Made by a program: the position numbers and the translations under genes
Origin: Branchiostoma floridae
Taxonomy: Eukaryota; Chordata; Leptocardii; Amphioxiformes; Branchiostomatidae
DNA length: 64,000 nt
Assembly: GCF_000003815.2 (NCBI RefSeq)
Contig: NC_049980.1
Coordinates: 29,760,768-29,824,767 of the forward strand
Direction: 5' to 3'
In this document: positions 1 to 11,900 of the stretch, piece after piece
Layout: each line of letters begins with the position of its first letter
Position numbering within the stretch: position 1 is the first letter of the stretch
The notes under the pieces: model-generated
The model's input: only the letters and a program-made list of their open reading frames with translations
Told to the model about the DNA's origin: nothing
Database searches by the model: none

Positions 1-3000
1 AAGGGGAGTGCCACACCCACTCTGACCCTCAAGCACAGCCCCACCCCCTAAAGATAGCTCCTGTTGCCAAGGGCCAGTCCATACAAGTGCCCAGCATGCA
101 TGCATCATGCACAGACTGGGCAGCTGTTCTCACCTAATTGGGACACTTTACACAACAGCCCTATAGGGTGCAAGATGTCTGGACATTTAAAAAGGGTCAC
201 CAACTTGCCAGATGTGTTCTCTAGTTTGGTACAGGACGGCATCAACATGACCAGACTACAGACACATGCATGTACAGACCAACTGTTCCAATCCAATCCA
301 TTTCCATGGTTAAGTTGTTCCCAAAGCTAATTTGTAACAGAGGACTTAATTTCCCTCCAGGTTCACTTTTAATGCAAATGATGAATTATAGTAATAACTA
401 CCAAAACATGATAACTCCAATTTCGATGAGACTTGTCTTCAAATTGAAACTGCCACTGTGACATATATACAGACATATGAATTATAATACTGATAGTAAT
501 CTGACAAATCTTTCAAATATTTTCTAGTCAATTCTACTGATTGACCTGAATAAAATAATGGAATTAATACAATTTAATATACTCTCTGAAATCTTCAGTA
601 CTGAAATGCAAGTATTTCTTAATTTTCTATAAAAGCAAAAAGTAAATGGAAAATCAATTTGCAATTCCATAACAGGTACAGGGTACTAATAGGTAATGTA
701 AGAAAACCTTACTGAGGGGCCTCCCCTTTTATGGAAATACACGGGAACACTCATGCAATTCTTGTGAATCATTCTTGACTAGTACAAGAAGCTTTTTGAT
801 AAAAAGACTACCAGTAATGCCTCTAAATACCAACTTGATAACTGAAAACTGATACAAGACACAATGCAGATCTGGGAATGCAGCACTTATTTCACTTCTT
901 TCTACACAGCCAAAGCTCCATAATGCAGTTAATAACACATTAAAATTCACATACAAAATGTACATACTTCTCTGTTACTTGCAAGTTCCGTCAAAGTTCT
1001 ACATTACACGTGTACGAATTAAACTCTTGCTTTATAGTGCATTTCCAGAACGTCAATCAATCCCGGGACAAAGGAAAAGACACATTTTCGTCTAATTAGT
1101 CATTGCCTCCATACAATAGCATCTTTGCCGGGGACTATTGTTCTGACTTCTTCTTACTAAATGGATAATTGCTCAAGCAGCCATGAAAGCACAGTGCAGA
1201 GTAGTGCAGGCTGAGGTGGGACCACACAGAGCTGAATGTTACATAGTGTTTGTGGAAGTCTGTCGACCCATACCACCTCCTCATACTTGTGGTTGGCAGA
1301 TCCCTTGGCAGGAAGAGTTACATGGTATACACTCTGCACCAAAAGCTGACACCGGACTATTTAGAAACAACTCCCCAAAGAAGACCACACACAAGTCGGC
1401 TGGTTGATAACTGGCATATACCACACACAGAGGGACAAAGGAGCCAATTACACTATTAGTTGTTGATGATGTCGCAGAGCAAATAAGCAGCGACCCTGGT
1501 CCTGTTTTCCCGAGGCAATACGACTTGACATTAACTTGACGTCATGTCATTTAAAAGGTCGACGACAATCAAACTACTGAAATTTCACAAGATGATTTGA
1601 ATAATTCTTCCCATAGCACTAAACATCTCACATATATGCATACATTATCTACAAGGCTGCACAATTAGTAAACTTATTATCTTCCCAAGCATTCAAATTA
1701 CTTATTGTTATTCCTAAAATTAGTCATCATCATCTGTCCATCACATCCAACAGGAAAGCAGGATGCTTTCAATACCATTAATTTCCTCTGATCAATTGTT
1801 CAACTACCAACATCCAATCTCTGTTTCCTTCAGGACCCAAGAATAGAATACTGCTACTAAAAATAGAAAGTTTGCAAATAGAAAACATAGAGTACCTGAG
1901 TTCATATTCAGATGAATAGGGAATTCTGCTGTTTGCCAACTTGGCCATTTCCCAACTTCTACTAGTTCTACTTCTAGCAAAGTTTTTTCAAATGATTATA
2001 TCCCGCATTTATCTCAATCTGGAAAGTCCATGATGTTCATTTAGTTTCAGAACTTTCAGTACTACAAACATGGCAGCCACTGTTTTACATTTTGAGGAAA
2101 AGGTGGCATTCAAGCTAAGCCCAAGTCTATCTTTCTTAATGTGACCATTCCATAAAAATATGCATGCCCTAATCTGAACTGATCTCTGCACAGCAATAGA
2201 AAAGTTATGGTACACAACAAAAACTGACATGACCTCACGTCCCCCCCCCCAAACTTTGTAACTAAGTTCTGTCCAGACATGACACATGTGTCACTTGAGG
2301 TGAAGGACCTTAGGCTTATGTGATATCATTCCATCTCAGTCATTGTAGGCCTTGACTTAAAAAGTAAGTCTCTGTAAAATTGTATTGATCTATATGACCT
2401 CAATCAGTCAGTATTGACCATGGACAAAATGCCTAGTTCATTGATATAGTATGCATCCGGAATCACAGGACCTGAGTTGGGGATGAGTGGGATTAGACCT
2501 GTCAATACTGGTCCCAGAAGTGTTTTACATGCCACAGAGAAGTCAGGCCCATGTTCTGGGTGAAGGCCAAGAAATTATGGAGGTACATACATGATGTAGT
2601 CACCGTTTACAGGACATGGTCCTAATCAGAAAGTGCAGCAGGCCCATTACTTTCTCCCTTTTGCAGCACATAATTGATGACCCTGGCACTTACGATCACT
2701 GCAGACAGCAACTTCGCTAATCACTCTCTGTCAGAGACATGCATCAGCACTTGGGATTAATGTGCCTTGTCCATGGATCTGGGAGGAGCTGCTAAACATG
2801 ACTATAGTTTCAAGGCTAGCCAAATACAACTTGGTCTGAAAACAAGAACTCCGCATAAAGTTAAAGTCTGCGCTGTGTTTGACTAGAAGTTTATGTCTTT
2901 GGTCCTTTGGCAGCATTTGTGTGTGTGAGAGTGAGTGCGTCTGTGTGTCTGCATATGACCCAGATAACTCGACAATGCCTGGAAGAGTTGTCTTGATACT

Positions 3001-3269
3001 TTGTACGTGGGTAAGGCTTAATGAAACTTCGAAATGATTAGATTTTGGGCCCCCTTGCGGCAAATATCATGAGACATAGATTATGTAAATTTTGACGTAA
3101 TTTGCATAATTCATGACAAATGCTACAATAGCATCCTGAAGATGGATATTGTGATTTGGAAAGAAGAGATAAGGAATCCATATAACTTATGCTAATAAGG
3201 GATGTATTAACATATCACTTGCACTGTGATGAGACGAAATTACCTGGTGAAGGTATGAGGTTGTGGAAC
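1..3269. other. intergenic, no gene seen
   Basis: AT-rich sequence with only short open frames that lack coding character, splice context or recognisable motifs. I see no RNA gene or long repeat. It ends at the start of the 50-bp minisatellite. Confidence 0.55.
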
Positions 3270-3855
3270 TCGAGTTTATTTCTGAGGTGTGCTATCATCC
3301 GAGAAGCACATGTCTGACCTATTGTTTGAGTCTAAGGTGTGCTCTCACCTTAGACGCACATGCCCAAGCTATTGTTTGAGTCTGAGGTGTGCTCTCACCT
3401 GAAAAGCACATGTCCAAGCTATTGTTTGTTTCTAAGGTGTGCTCTCACCTGAGAGGCACATGTCCAAGCTATTGTTTGTTTCTAAGGTGTGCTCTCACCT
3501 GAGAGGCACATGTCCGAGCTATTGTTTGTTTCTAAGGTGTGCTCTCACCTGAGAAGCACATGTCCGAGCTATTGTTTGAGTCTTACGTGCGCTCTCACCT
3601 GAGAGGCACATGTCCGAGCTATTGTTTGAGTCTAAGGTGTGTTCTAACCTCAGAGGCACATGTCCGAGCTATTGTTAGATTCTAAGTTGTGCTCTCACCT
3701 AAGAGGCACATGTCCGAGCTTTTGTTTGAGTCTTTCGTGCGCTCTCACCTAGGCACATGTCCGAGCTATTGTTTGAGTCTAAGGTGTGTTCTAACCTCAG
3801 AGGCACATGTCCGAGCTATTGTTTGAGTCTGAGGTGTGCTCTCACCTGAGAGCCA
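3270..3855. repeat. 50-bp minisatellite, about 12 copies
   Basis: About twelve tandem copies of a 50-bp unit, each with a core like GTGTGCTCTCACCTGAGAGG followed by CACATGTCCGAGCTATTGTT. The core is itself an imperfect palindrome (TGTGCTCTCA, a CCT spacer, then GAGAGGCACA), so every unit could form a hairpin. Copies 7-9 (from about 3580) and 10-12 (from about 3730) resemble each other in order, with ACGTGCGC-type, GTGTTCTAAC-type and GTGCTCTCAC-type units. That suggests a roughly 148-bp higher-order duplication. Copy 10 is about 4 bp short. Confidence 0.93.
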
Positions 3856-6800
3856 GACGTCTGGCCTGTTGTCACAACAAAGGACCTGACAAGGCTGACA
3901 AGTGATGCTCAAGTGGTAAAACATTTACTCTGGGTGGAAAGTCAGGCCATATCGATGTCATTATTTGGTTTTCAGGTCTAGAACTCCATAACATCAAAGC
4001 AGGAAAGTCAACCGTAATGTAAACTCATTTATTTTCGTGATAGTTTTTGTTTGCGGTACCGTAGGAGGGAAAAAAGTTTTTGCAGAGTAAGATTCGCAGT
4101 TGAAACAATGTTGTAGTAGACAGGAGTTCATACATTGGCAAGGCATGTTCACTGCGTCATGAATTTATAGTTGAGACAGCAAAAAAGAGAAAGTTTCAAG
4201 ATTTGAGATAGTCCATCTACGTCAAAGCTATGTAAGATGAATCATTTTGATGACATTTTGGTGTTTTGCTTTTGTGAGTGCCATTTAATTGTTTCACTTT
4301 CTCTCAATCCTAAACTATGACTTACATTCAAACAAGTGTGCAAGTTCTGCTGGCAGCATACATGCAGTTATAGGCCTTAATATACAGTTCCGGATGCACA
4401 ACTTACTGTAAGCACTATGACTTCCTGTGTCCTTTTTATTGTAATCGTCGCTTTTAAAATTCAGACCTTGCACACCATCCTTCCAGCTGATTCAGACAGG
4501 ATGAGTGCATCCTGTGTAAGACATAAGAGCCCTATATGGGAGCGTGTACTTGGTTTCCTCTACTACACTTCCTCCATTGCACCCAAGGCTAGCCTTAAAG
4601 GATGAAGCTAGGACCTTGATCAACCAAACGTTTATTCCGATTCCTGCTGGGTAAATCCTAATTTGGATAAAAATCGCTCGAAAAGAGTTGGGTGAAGTCT
4701 ATTCATGGACAATGGTATTTGGAGTTATTTTGTGGAGGATTACCGCACACCTTCCAAAAGGCCTTCAGCAAATATAAAGTGAAAGTGAAGGCCTGGCTAG
4801 CTGGATGGAAGTCCTTCCTAAAGATCAATTTCTCCTCAGTTTCGACTACATAAAAAGCTATCCTATTTTTCAACGTAATGAGATACATTTGCTTTATACC
4901 AGCAGCATGTTTTGCCATCTTATTATTAGAAATATATATACTTCTTCCCACCTTACACCAAGACCCCCATGGTTCATCTTGGTTTGTCCCAAATCATACC
5001 TTCACTTCACAAGTCATTTTGTCAGATGTACATGAATACTGGCGACATAACAAGCACTTAATTTGGTCATCAAAAAACAATAACCATTAAGTAATGAGGG
5101 GTAACACTCAAAGTGAAAGTAACTTGTTAATATATGACAGCGGTCACACAAGTACAAGGCTTCCACACAAGGACATTCACTGCCAGCCTGTCTTATTTCA
5201 AGTTCAAACAAAAGAGAACAGCAGATCTCCCTGTGTCATTAAGTGAGTAGTTAGACTTATAAAGCACAAATACCTGTCTGAGTACTTAATTCAGCACAAC
5301 CTTGACTGCTAGCTCCAAGTGCACCTGTACTTGATTAGTCGGACATGAAGTCATCATCTTATATATAGCAAACCTGGGAGAGAACTCCCAAACCCCACAG
5401 CTGAGAATGTTAAGTTTGAAATTTAGAAATGACCTTAGGAAAACAATAGTACTCACTTTCTTCAAATTTTAGACTACATGTATCATACTTGATTAACACT
5501 TATGTTATATGTTATGTATTTGATTTTTGTATGGACTCCAGGAAGAATAGAATCTACATGCAATTTGTACATCTTAATGAAGATCTGAATAAACTAACAA
5601 ATACTCAGTCTGAATGTGAATTTCTGTACTCCATATGAAAAAGATTAATAGCCTGTTCATTCATAATCATGTCATGAACAAAACACTACTAATTGGGGCT
5701 TAATTGTTTGTCATTATCATCAGTCACGCCAAGCAAGAGCAAAAAAAAGGAGGAACCACCCACAGTATTGACTTCGTAATGCCAACCAAGACACCAACAG
5801 AAGCTTTTCTAAGACTCTGTATCTAAATGAACAAAAGAAACTAAGATAATGAAGACTTAGCTGGTATTGGTAGTTGGTGCGATAAGTACACATGTAGGCC
5901 AAAGAGACACATTCCTTGGAGTCAAGACAATCAGGCCTCTACCTACTTTTCATCCCCAGCTTTGATTGACTTGCCATGAATGAAGTCAGGCGACCTTGGC
6001 CTATGGCTGGACACTGGGTAGCCTTGGTCTACAAACAAGAACTCTACTGGACCTGACATATCTCCAGGCCCTCTAACGGCCACGGTGTCTCACTGCCAGA
6101 ACATAATGGCCCAGAATAATAGCTGAGCTAACCTTGGGGGGATGGCAGCAGACCTCTGTGATTGTATTTTGATATGGCGTGCACAGGAGCAATAACACTG
6201 CAGAGAACTGAGAAGTGATTGAGTTTGAAAAGCTGGTGATTTGGACCTCTTCCCACTTTGCACCTGCCGGTAACTCTAGAAGGGCTGTACAGGAGAGTGG
6301 TGGGGCTGGGGGATGGACCAACTTGACCTTCAGTACCAGGTTTGACAGTCGGGGCGTGAAATTGCCAGAGGAAATGAACCGATCAGGGTTCCCTCAGACA
6401 CAACAAACCATTAGGGATGTCTGAAGGGGCTCCCTTTCACAATTGGTGGCAGTCTGAACTATCTAAAGACCACAACTCCTCCCACTTTGGTTGGTCTAGT
6501 CAATGTCAGGTACATTTAGTCTTGTGTTACAAAGACTTTGAACAAGTGTGTATGAGGACAGGGGGTCCCCGGGCACAAAGGAGTCATGGTCAAGTGAGAT
6601 TAATGAAGTGTAACCACTTAAAACAACTACAATCTGTCACTGTCATCTGTGTGTCTTTGGCTGATACTGGTCGCCTTTTGGCTTCATTGTTAAGTGCTAG
6701 GAACCTCCTAATTTACACAACTGTACATATAAAGATATGTAAGGTAAACATATGCCACTGAAGACAAAATAACAATTAGAACCATGCATCACTCCATTTA

Positions 6801-7037
6801 CACAGGCCTATGTGATAAAGATGGGTATTGTAAACATATGCCACTGTAGACAAAATATTCAATATCCTATGGCTTTATGAAAAAGAAACATATGATGTGA
6901 CAATAAAGTGACATGTCACGTCACACCTAGCTTAGCTTGAGTGTCATATGATTGGCATGTCTGATGTGTCTGTATTTTATGATTAAACATTTCCGGTGGC
7001 CGAGGCACATGATACTGTATGAGAAAATGGGAAAGAT
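3856..7037. other. intergenic, no gene seen
   Basis: No coding region is supported. The only local structure noticed is a 27-bp imperfect direct repeat at 6744-6770 and 6830-6856, containing GTAAACATATGCCACTG in both copies. Confidence 0.5.
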
Positions 7038-7660
7038 ATGATCAAACTAATAATTTCCCTTGCAGCGGCCCCTAGAACAGGTATCCCTGACAAGGCGCCC
7101 AGACAAGCCCGGAAGGAAGGAAATGCCGTGTCGGGAACAGGCTCTACTGGTGAGCCCGCTGTGCCGCTATCGGTGGACCTGACCGCAGCCCACCGCCGCA
7201 GGACCCACCATCAATACACCCTTTACTGGGAAAACATGACACGTATTCTGAAAAATAAGATAGAACCGAAAGGGCAAGTTCCACCATGCCACGTCAGGTG
7301 TGATGACGATACCTTTCCACGCACTAACAAAATTCCCCCACCCCGTTCCAAGTGGACTCTAACCAGTCATTGTCCAGTTAAAATCCCCCTGCCCACCTTC
7401 GTGACCAAGCCGATTGATCAAGAAGTATGATTCATCGAGAATTTTGTTTTTCACCTGACGAAAAAATGGCAGATGGCCAAAACGTGAAAAACATGACAAG
7501 AGCCCTGACATGGCAACGGGGTTATCTCGGTGTCGCACGCGAAATCGGGCATTCGGCGGCCGACAAATTGCAAAAATGGTTAGTGGAAGACTTCAGGAAG
7601 TGTACAAAGTTACAAGAACAACACCCGCACTCACTTGAAGTCCAGAATTTGGCCGCTTGA
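7038..7660 (+). other. possible unrecognised exon(s), weak
   Basis: Two open frames, 7038-7430 (130 codons) and 7427-7660 (77 codons), overlap by four bases (ATGA) in a locally GC-richer stretch about 300 bp before the KLF promoter. A good acceptor-like tract (TTTCCCTTGCAG) ends at about 7068 inside the first frame. Neither translation resembles a family I know. It could be a terminal exon of an upstream gene, a noncoding exon, or chance. I assign no function. Confidence 0.18.
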
Positions 7661-7970
7661 AAGGGATAGTCACCACCACAAACAAGTCGGTCACTGAAAA
7701 AATTCCTAAGTGCTGATGCATTTCCGGTTGGGATTGATAACTTCAAAACGACAAAGTCTGTGGATTTAAATCATTTATCTTCCTCATCGTCACTCTTTCT
7801 TACCTAAAAGGAAACAGAATAACGTAAAATTTAATAAATTATCACATACTTCAGGTATACTTCCATATTCGTCGACAGACTTAAGATATATATTTCCGAG
7901 TAATGAAGGCTTTTTCCGTGTGGGTGCGGTTATTTGGAAGGCCAGTTGACCCCAGGGTCATCCACACGGG

Positions 7971-8017
7971 CCAATGAGCGGCGCGAGCGGGGTTGAGTGA
8001 CGTCATGCCCCGCCCCC
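7971..8017 (+). promoter_or_regulatory. KLF core promoter: CCAAT, CRE, GC box
   Basis: Within 47 bp there is a CCAAT box (7971-7975), a perfect palindromic cAMP-response element TGACGTCA (7998-8005) and a GC box CCCCGCCCCC (8008-8017). The surrounding 100 bp is CpG-rich, and the cluster sits about 300 bp upstream of the likely KLF start codon. There is no obvious TATA box, which fits a CpG-type promoter. CREB/ATF, NF-Y and Sp/KLF factors are the family-level expectation for these sites. Because KLF proteins bind GC boxes, autoregulation is possible (inference). Confidence 0.65.
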
Positions 8018-8311
8018 TCCCTGGCTTTTGTGGCAGTTCCCAGGCGCGCACGGCTCATAACAAAGAAACAACGTTGCTAGTCGTGCCGGCAAATGCCGGG
8101 ACACCTTCTCGAAAACAGCGAAAAATTTTCCCGCCAGCAAAAGTGCGGCGTTGTAGAGAAAGGAACTCGATTGGTTATTCATCGGAGACACCTCGACAGT
8201 GTTTCCCCCGTGTTTTCTCGCTTGGCACGTTGTAGATTCGCCGAGAAACTGGCTGCCACGCCTCTGTTCATACTGCCGTCGGAGACAAAGACCTCCACGC
8301 CCCGTCACAGG

Positions 8312-8903
8312 ATGGCCACGATATACCCGGGTGTCTCGTACGAGACCACGCTCGCGGCTGAGTGTTTGTTGTCCATGGCTCACTCTGTGATCGTCAAGCC
8401 GCCTCCCAAACCAGAGATCAAGATCGAGCCCGATCGTACGGAGTTGGTTCAGGACGACAACAAAGCAGGCAGCCACGGACACAACCCTTTGTTCATGGTG
8501 GCGCGCATCCTAGCGGATCTCGGGAACAAGCATGGTTGCAGTCCCAAAGTAAAGACAGAAGAGGCTTCGAACTTTCCTAACGGCTACGATCACCATTTCG
8601 AAGAAGCTGCCACGCCACTTGATCTCTCTGTGAAGGCCAGGAGTCCCTCCCCAGCCAGAGAGCCAAGCCCGAAGAGAAGCAGGGTGGGTAACGGGAAACG
8701 TGGTGCAGTGGCCAAGCGTGATCGCGCCGAGCGGTCGACCACACCTACCGGCACCAAGACCAAGCCCGGCGCGGGACGCAGGGCAGGCCGCAAGCCAGGA
8801 ATGAGCGTACAGCCCGCCAAGAAGCACAAGTGTTCCTTCAAGGGCTGTGACAAGATCTATGGGAAATCCTCACATCTCAAGGCGCATCTTCGCACCCATA
8901 CAG
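8312..8903 (+). CDS. KLF9/13-like transcription factor, exon 1
   Basis: First coding exon (592 nt) of a Kruppel-like zinc-finger factor. It joins 14008-14321 to give 301 aa. The start MATIYPG is chosen because what follows matches KLF13: AAECLLSM at residues 15-22 (KLF13 AAECLVSM, the Sin3-interaction region) and PLFMVARILADL at 59-70 (KLF13 SLFVVARILADL). The exon also encodes PLDLS at 102-106 (a CtBP-binding type motif), two sumoylation consensus sites (IKIE 36-39, VKTE 80-83), a basic Ser/Pro/Arg region, and zinc finger 1 (residues 172-196, ending HLRTH). The frame stays open upstream to an ATG at 8093, which would add 73 unconserved residues. The exon ends inside the finger linker (ACA G) before GTACGT, the same intron position as in vertebrate KLF9 and KLF13. 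The protein should act in the nucleus at GC/CACCC boxes, mainly as a repressor. Confidence 0.93.
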
Positions 8904-11900
8904 GTACGTACTTGGGCCACACCTGTCGGTGTCCGGCCAGTTGGCTGAGACTTGACCCGCCTCTTTTGTTTCCTGTCCGTTACTAACGTTATAACCGCTA
9001 TTGCGAAATCGTTCGCTCGTGTCCGTTTAATTCAAGATTCCACTTTTTGTGTTAAATCTCAGAGGTGTGCATAGATTTAAGATATGATTGACTACGAAGC
9101 AGTAAGGAAACGTTTGACAAGCGTTTACCATTCATATACAGTTTGCTTAGCACGGCCTCGTGGTTACACAAAGTATTCACCTTGAGTATTCACCGAATAA
9201 AGCGTCGAATATTTTGAATTTTCCAGTTTCCACTAACGTGGTGAATTTGTAGTATGTTAGATAGACACTCTGTTCATAGCAAGAGTGTTTTCCAAGTTGT
9301 GTAACTGCGTACTTTGGCTCGAAAGTGCAACTACGCAATCCGTATTTCCCCGATATCTGGGGAAGGCCTTTGTGTGTTTCATAATGCTAACGGACACGTT
9401 GCGTTGTATCGATCATTCTGGGGCTCCTCCCATTTCTGTCATCATGACTCACGCACTCGTTTCTTTGTCTACAAACCTCAAGTTTTCGCATGGAAGATTC
9501 TAGATCTTGCCTGGATTTTGAGGTAGATTGATTGCCAACTGTTGAGACCGTTCTTATGTGGAGTTTGAGGTTTCTTCATGGTTTGTGGCCGCACGATCTG
9601 GCGCGCCGGGCTGTGTTTTCCTTTGTCTGTGCTGTTTGCAGTCACAGACACTTAACGTTTCCTGGGCAGACACACTAAAATTAATGATTGTCTGGGTCCT
9701 AACGTAAGGTCGATCTAAGACCACTTTTAGGGTAATGTTTGGACATGTTTGGTTGTCACTCTGGGGGTTTCCCCGGGGGTAGGGGTGTCGATTTCTCCGT
9801 CCGTTTACGTGTGGGAGGGGTGCCCAGGGAAACGCCCATTGTTGACTCTGACGCCAAACAATGCCGCTCGCCGGGCGGATTGCGACATCGCCCCCTCAGG
9901 CCATGGGTAGCACAGTTCGTGAGTAAGGGTAACTCCCCTGTCAATATTTGCCACCGCTGAATGCAATCATTGCCATCATTTGTGCAACTTTGGCAGCAGC
10001 TATAGTTATATACCCTTCCGATGGCGCAGGATAGGGGGCGTACGGGATCGTTGTCGGTTAGGCGATGAAAGGAATTTGTGTGTAGAAATATTCATGTCCG
10101 ATGGTGAGAACGTGCAAAAAGTGTGATAACTCTGTCGCTGCGCGTCACAGGAAGGACTTGATTATGTATATTTTTGCTGAATCTCTGCATGTCTTTGAAG
10201 TCAAAGAGGAGGGTCGTGTCCAGATTTGTAGTGTATTGCCCTGACTGGCTTTTTAGGACTCAGCCCTGTACTTGTCCAAGTGGGAGGGGCACATTCACGA
10301 ACTGTTTGCCTCCTTGGGGACCATCCACACATGGGAATCACCTTTGTTCTAATCTGTGGGAACTTTCGTTTGAAATCCCCATACATATTTTGGTTGCATT
10401 GTCATTGATAGCCTCTTCTTTTTCACAAGACCCCCTCTGCTTTCCCAACAACAATGGCCTTTCACACCTCTTAGGTGCAAAGTACATGCAGAAAAATGTA
10501 AAAAAGAATCTAAAGCAGAAAGAAAGCTTCAAAGTAACTCCCTAAATTCATTCTGTTGGTAAGGTTGCCAGGTCGGTTTGTGATGATTGTTTAAGATGGA
10601 AAGCGTTGGCCCTCTGCCAATTTGAGCTCCATTGGCCATCCAGAATGACCTTGCCCTTACATGAGGTGCACTCTTGTGCAACAAGTCAGTGGCTATTTTG
10701 TCCTTGGTAGAGGCAGAACCCAATATTGGCGTATTGGGTTGCAGAACAGTTGGCTTAGGTGGGCTCATGTGTACATATACAATAGTCCCACATCTAGGTC
10801 ATGTCTCTGGAAGCAGGCAACTGTTCCTCACCATTGATTTTGAATGCAGTTGCAGCTCATGGAAAAGGTGCCTGTGGAAATCTGCCTAGCAACAGTGCCA
10901 ACTACCAGGGCTGGCCCATTCTCCTCCACCAGGAGGGGGGGTAGGAGACTGGCACCCCCTCCATCTCCATGACCTATTTCCATGTCATTTGCATTAATTG
11001 CAGAATCTTTGTGAAGAGGGCATGTGTGTTGGGCTGCAGCTTTTCAGCACTCTTCAAGCGTGAAGTCTGGTGTCAGAGGTGCCAGGCAGGTCCAGACAGG
11101 CACCTGGCAGGATCTTAAAACTCAATCACCTTTTCTCTCTCCCATGGACACAAAGACATCTGTGTGAGCTCTTTACTTCAGCATGGCTCAACCTGCCAGA
11201 TTTTTAACCCAAACTTATCCAATGACATCATTTCTAAAAAGAATAATGGCCCATACTCTCACAGAGCATTTCTCTCACTACATTAGTACATGGCTTTCCA
11301 TAGATTATTATGGAAGAGTTTTATGATGGATGTGGTGATGGCTCTGCATTTACCAAGGAAACACTTAGGAGTCTTACTTAGGAAATAGTGGTCTCAGGAG
11401 ATGGATGATAGATATTGTAGGCATCATTCCTAGACAGTTAAATAGTATGTATACATGATGCACATAGTCTCCACGTTGATGGATGTTGATGACTGGTTGT
11501 GTTGGGATTGGGAAGAGTTTGGTATCCAAAAAGGCTCCCATACCTTATATGGGTGTAAATGAAGGAGGATCCCTTCCACTGCCCACATGGAGCCCATTTC
11601 TGGCATTACCTACAGTAAACACAGCCTGTCTGGGGGTGTGGCAGGCTGGGGGCCTCCAAATGCACCTGAGAGCTTTCCTCTCACACTTGAATGCAACTGT
11701 CAATATCCATATTTCCTGGCAAAACATCCCAAGAAGGATTTCATGAGAAGGAGCCTTGTCTGGCCCTGTAATTTTTCTGGTGCCCGCCTTGATTATAAGA
11801 ATTAGTCACTGGAGGGCTGAGTGGTGTTCCAGTCAGACTGAGGGGCGGGGCGGTGACTAGCAATGGCCGCTGTCTGGGATAATCACCCCTGCTGCAATAT

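Noticed and set aside
3270-3855. CRISPR-like array
   Set aside because: The 50-bp units are contiguous without unique spacers, and the DNA is eukaryotic. It is a minisatellite.
8003-8482. 159-codon minus-strand frame overlapping KLF exon 1
   Set aside because: It lies opposite the conserved KLF coding sequence in a GC-rich region, where long antisense frames arise by chance. No motif is recognisable.
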